DNA from: Niveispirillum irakense DSM 11586
GTDB taxonomy: Bacteria; Pseudomonadota; Alphaproteobacteria; Azospirillales; Azospirillaceae
DNA length: 64,000 nt
Assembly (NCBI RefSeq): GCF_000429645.1
Contig: NZ_AUCG01000016.1
Coordinates: forward strand, 682,001 to 746,000
Direction: 5' to 3'
In this document: in pieces, positions 63,841 to 64,000 of the stretch
How the letters are laid out: the number at the start of each line of letters is the position of its first letter
Position numbering within the stretch: the first letter of the stretch is position 1
The notes under the pieces: generated by a model
The model's input: only the letters and a program-made list of their open reading frames with translations
Told to the model about the DNA's origin: nothing
The model's database searches: none
Program-made: the position numbers and the translations under genes

Positions 63841-64000
63841 ATGGAAATCGGCTCGGCGTTGCGCGGTGTCCTGCGGCTGGCTGTCTATGGTGTGTGGACG
63901 GCAATCTGCATTCCGGTTCAGATGGTGCTGATAAGGCTCAGCGGCCGGGCCAAGGCCCGGTTTCCCCGCTTCTACCATCGTTCCTGCCTGAGGCTTCTCG
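63841..64000 (+). CDS. olsA: 1-acyl-glycerol-3-phosphate acyltransferase-like, OlsA type (partial)
   Basis: The first 53 residues of a PlsC-type acyltransferase, cut by the window end: MEIGSALRGVLRLAVYGVWT, then AICIPVQMVLIRLSGRAKARFPRFYHRSCLRLL. The hydrophobic N terminus matches OlsA and PlsC family starts, and the position behind olsB points to O-acylation of lyso-ornithine lipid. An in-frame TTG at 63835 is a less likely start. The active-site HxxxxD motif lies outside the window. Confidence 0.8.
   Translation, partial: MEIGSALRGVLRLAVYGVWTAICIPVQMVLIRLSGRAKARFPRFYHRSCLRLL

Overview
The window looks like a high-GC alphaproteobacterial chromosome, most likely from the Rhodospirillales (Azospirillum/Niveispirillum-like). 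This placement is inferred from gene content and order: a hemE/ppsR-flanked replication origin, the parB-parA-rsmG-mnmG series, a fused-operon cytochrome bc1, a MucR-type regulator and an ornithine-lipid olsB-olsA pair. No rRNA, tRNA, CRISPR array, intact transposon or prophage was recognised.

Layout. 1-5.2 kb: a YbbAP-type exporter divergent from the periplasmic esterase tesA, a FIST sensory protein, a DUF2087 protein and a FemAB-like acetyltransferase. 5.2-12.8 kb: an APC permease and hemW/rdgB/rph, with a ccdAB toxin-antitoxin pair and a VOC protein lodged among them, then hrcA and grpE with a heat-shock-type promoter. 13.1-15.8 kb: petABC (bc1 complex). 16.3-19.5 kb: coaBC, dut, an Rrf2 regulator and cysK, with a clear palindromic operator in front of cysK. 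19.7-22.7 kb: an accessory patch with two tandem TonB-C-like paralogues of mosaic base composition, a frameshifted nucleotidyltransferase and an entericidin. 22.8-36.4 kb: mostly housekeeping genes (nudix, esterase, S4 protein, leuC, xerD, aroKB, ialB, miaB-phoH-ybeY-corC). 36.4-37.7 kb: an AT-rich glycosyltransferase that separates corC from lnt.

39.8-57.3 kb is the origin domain. It holds parB, parA, rsmG, mnmG and mnmE, three parS-like 16-mers, dnaQ, coaE, aroE, maf and ppsR. An AT-rich intergenic region with several DnaA boxes lies between ppsR and hemE and is almost certainly oriC. Genes flanking it point away from it on both sides. hemE is followed by a diverged ferrochelatase-like gene that lacks the catalytic motifs. 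57.4-64 kb: nfuA, a Bax-like glucosaminidase with an unusually structured leader, rutE-like and ddpX-like genes, tsaB-rimI, tusA, mucR and olsB-olsA (cut by the window end).

The main points for a second look are the origin/parS domain, the candidate structured leader RNA upstream of the glucosaminidase, the degenerate ferrochelatase, the AT-rich mnmG-mnmE gap with a tiny HTH-like gene, a two-copy hairpin-core-hairpin intergenic element, and an acidic insertion in YbeY. All calls come from reading the sequence and from memory of protein families; no database search was run.
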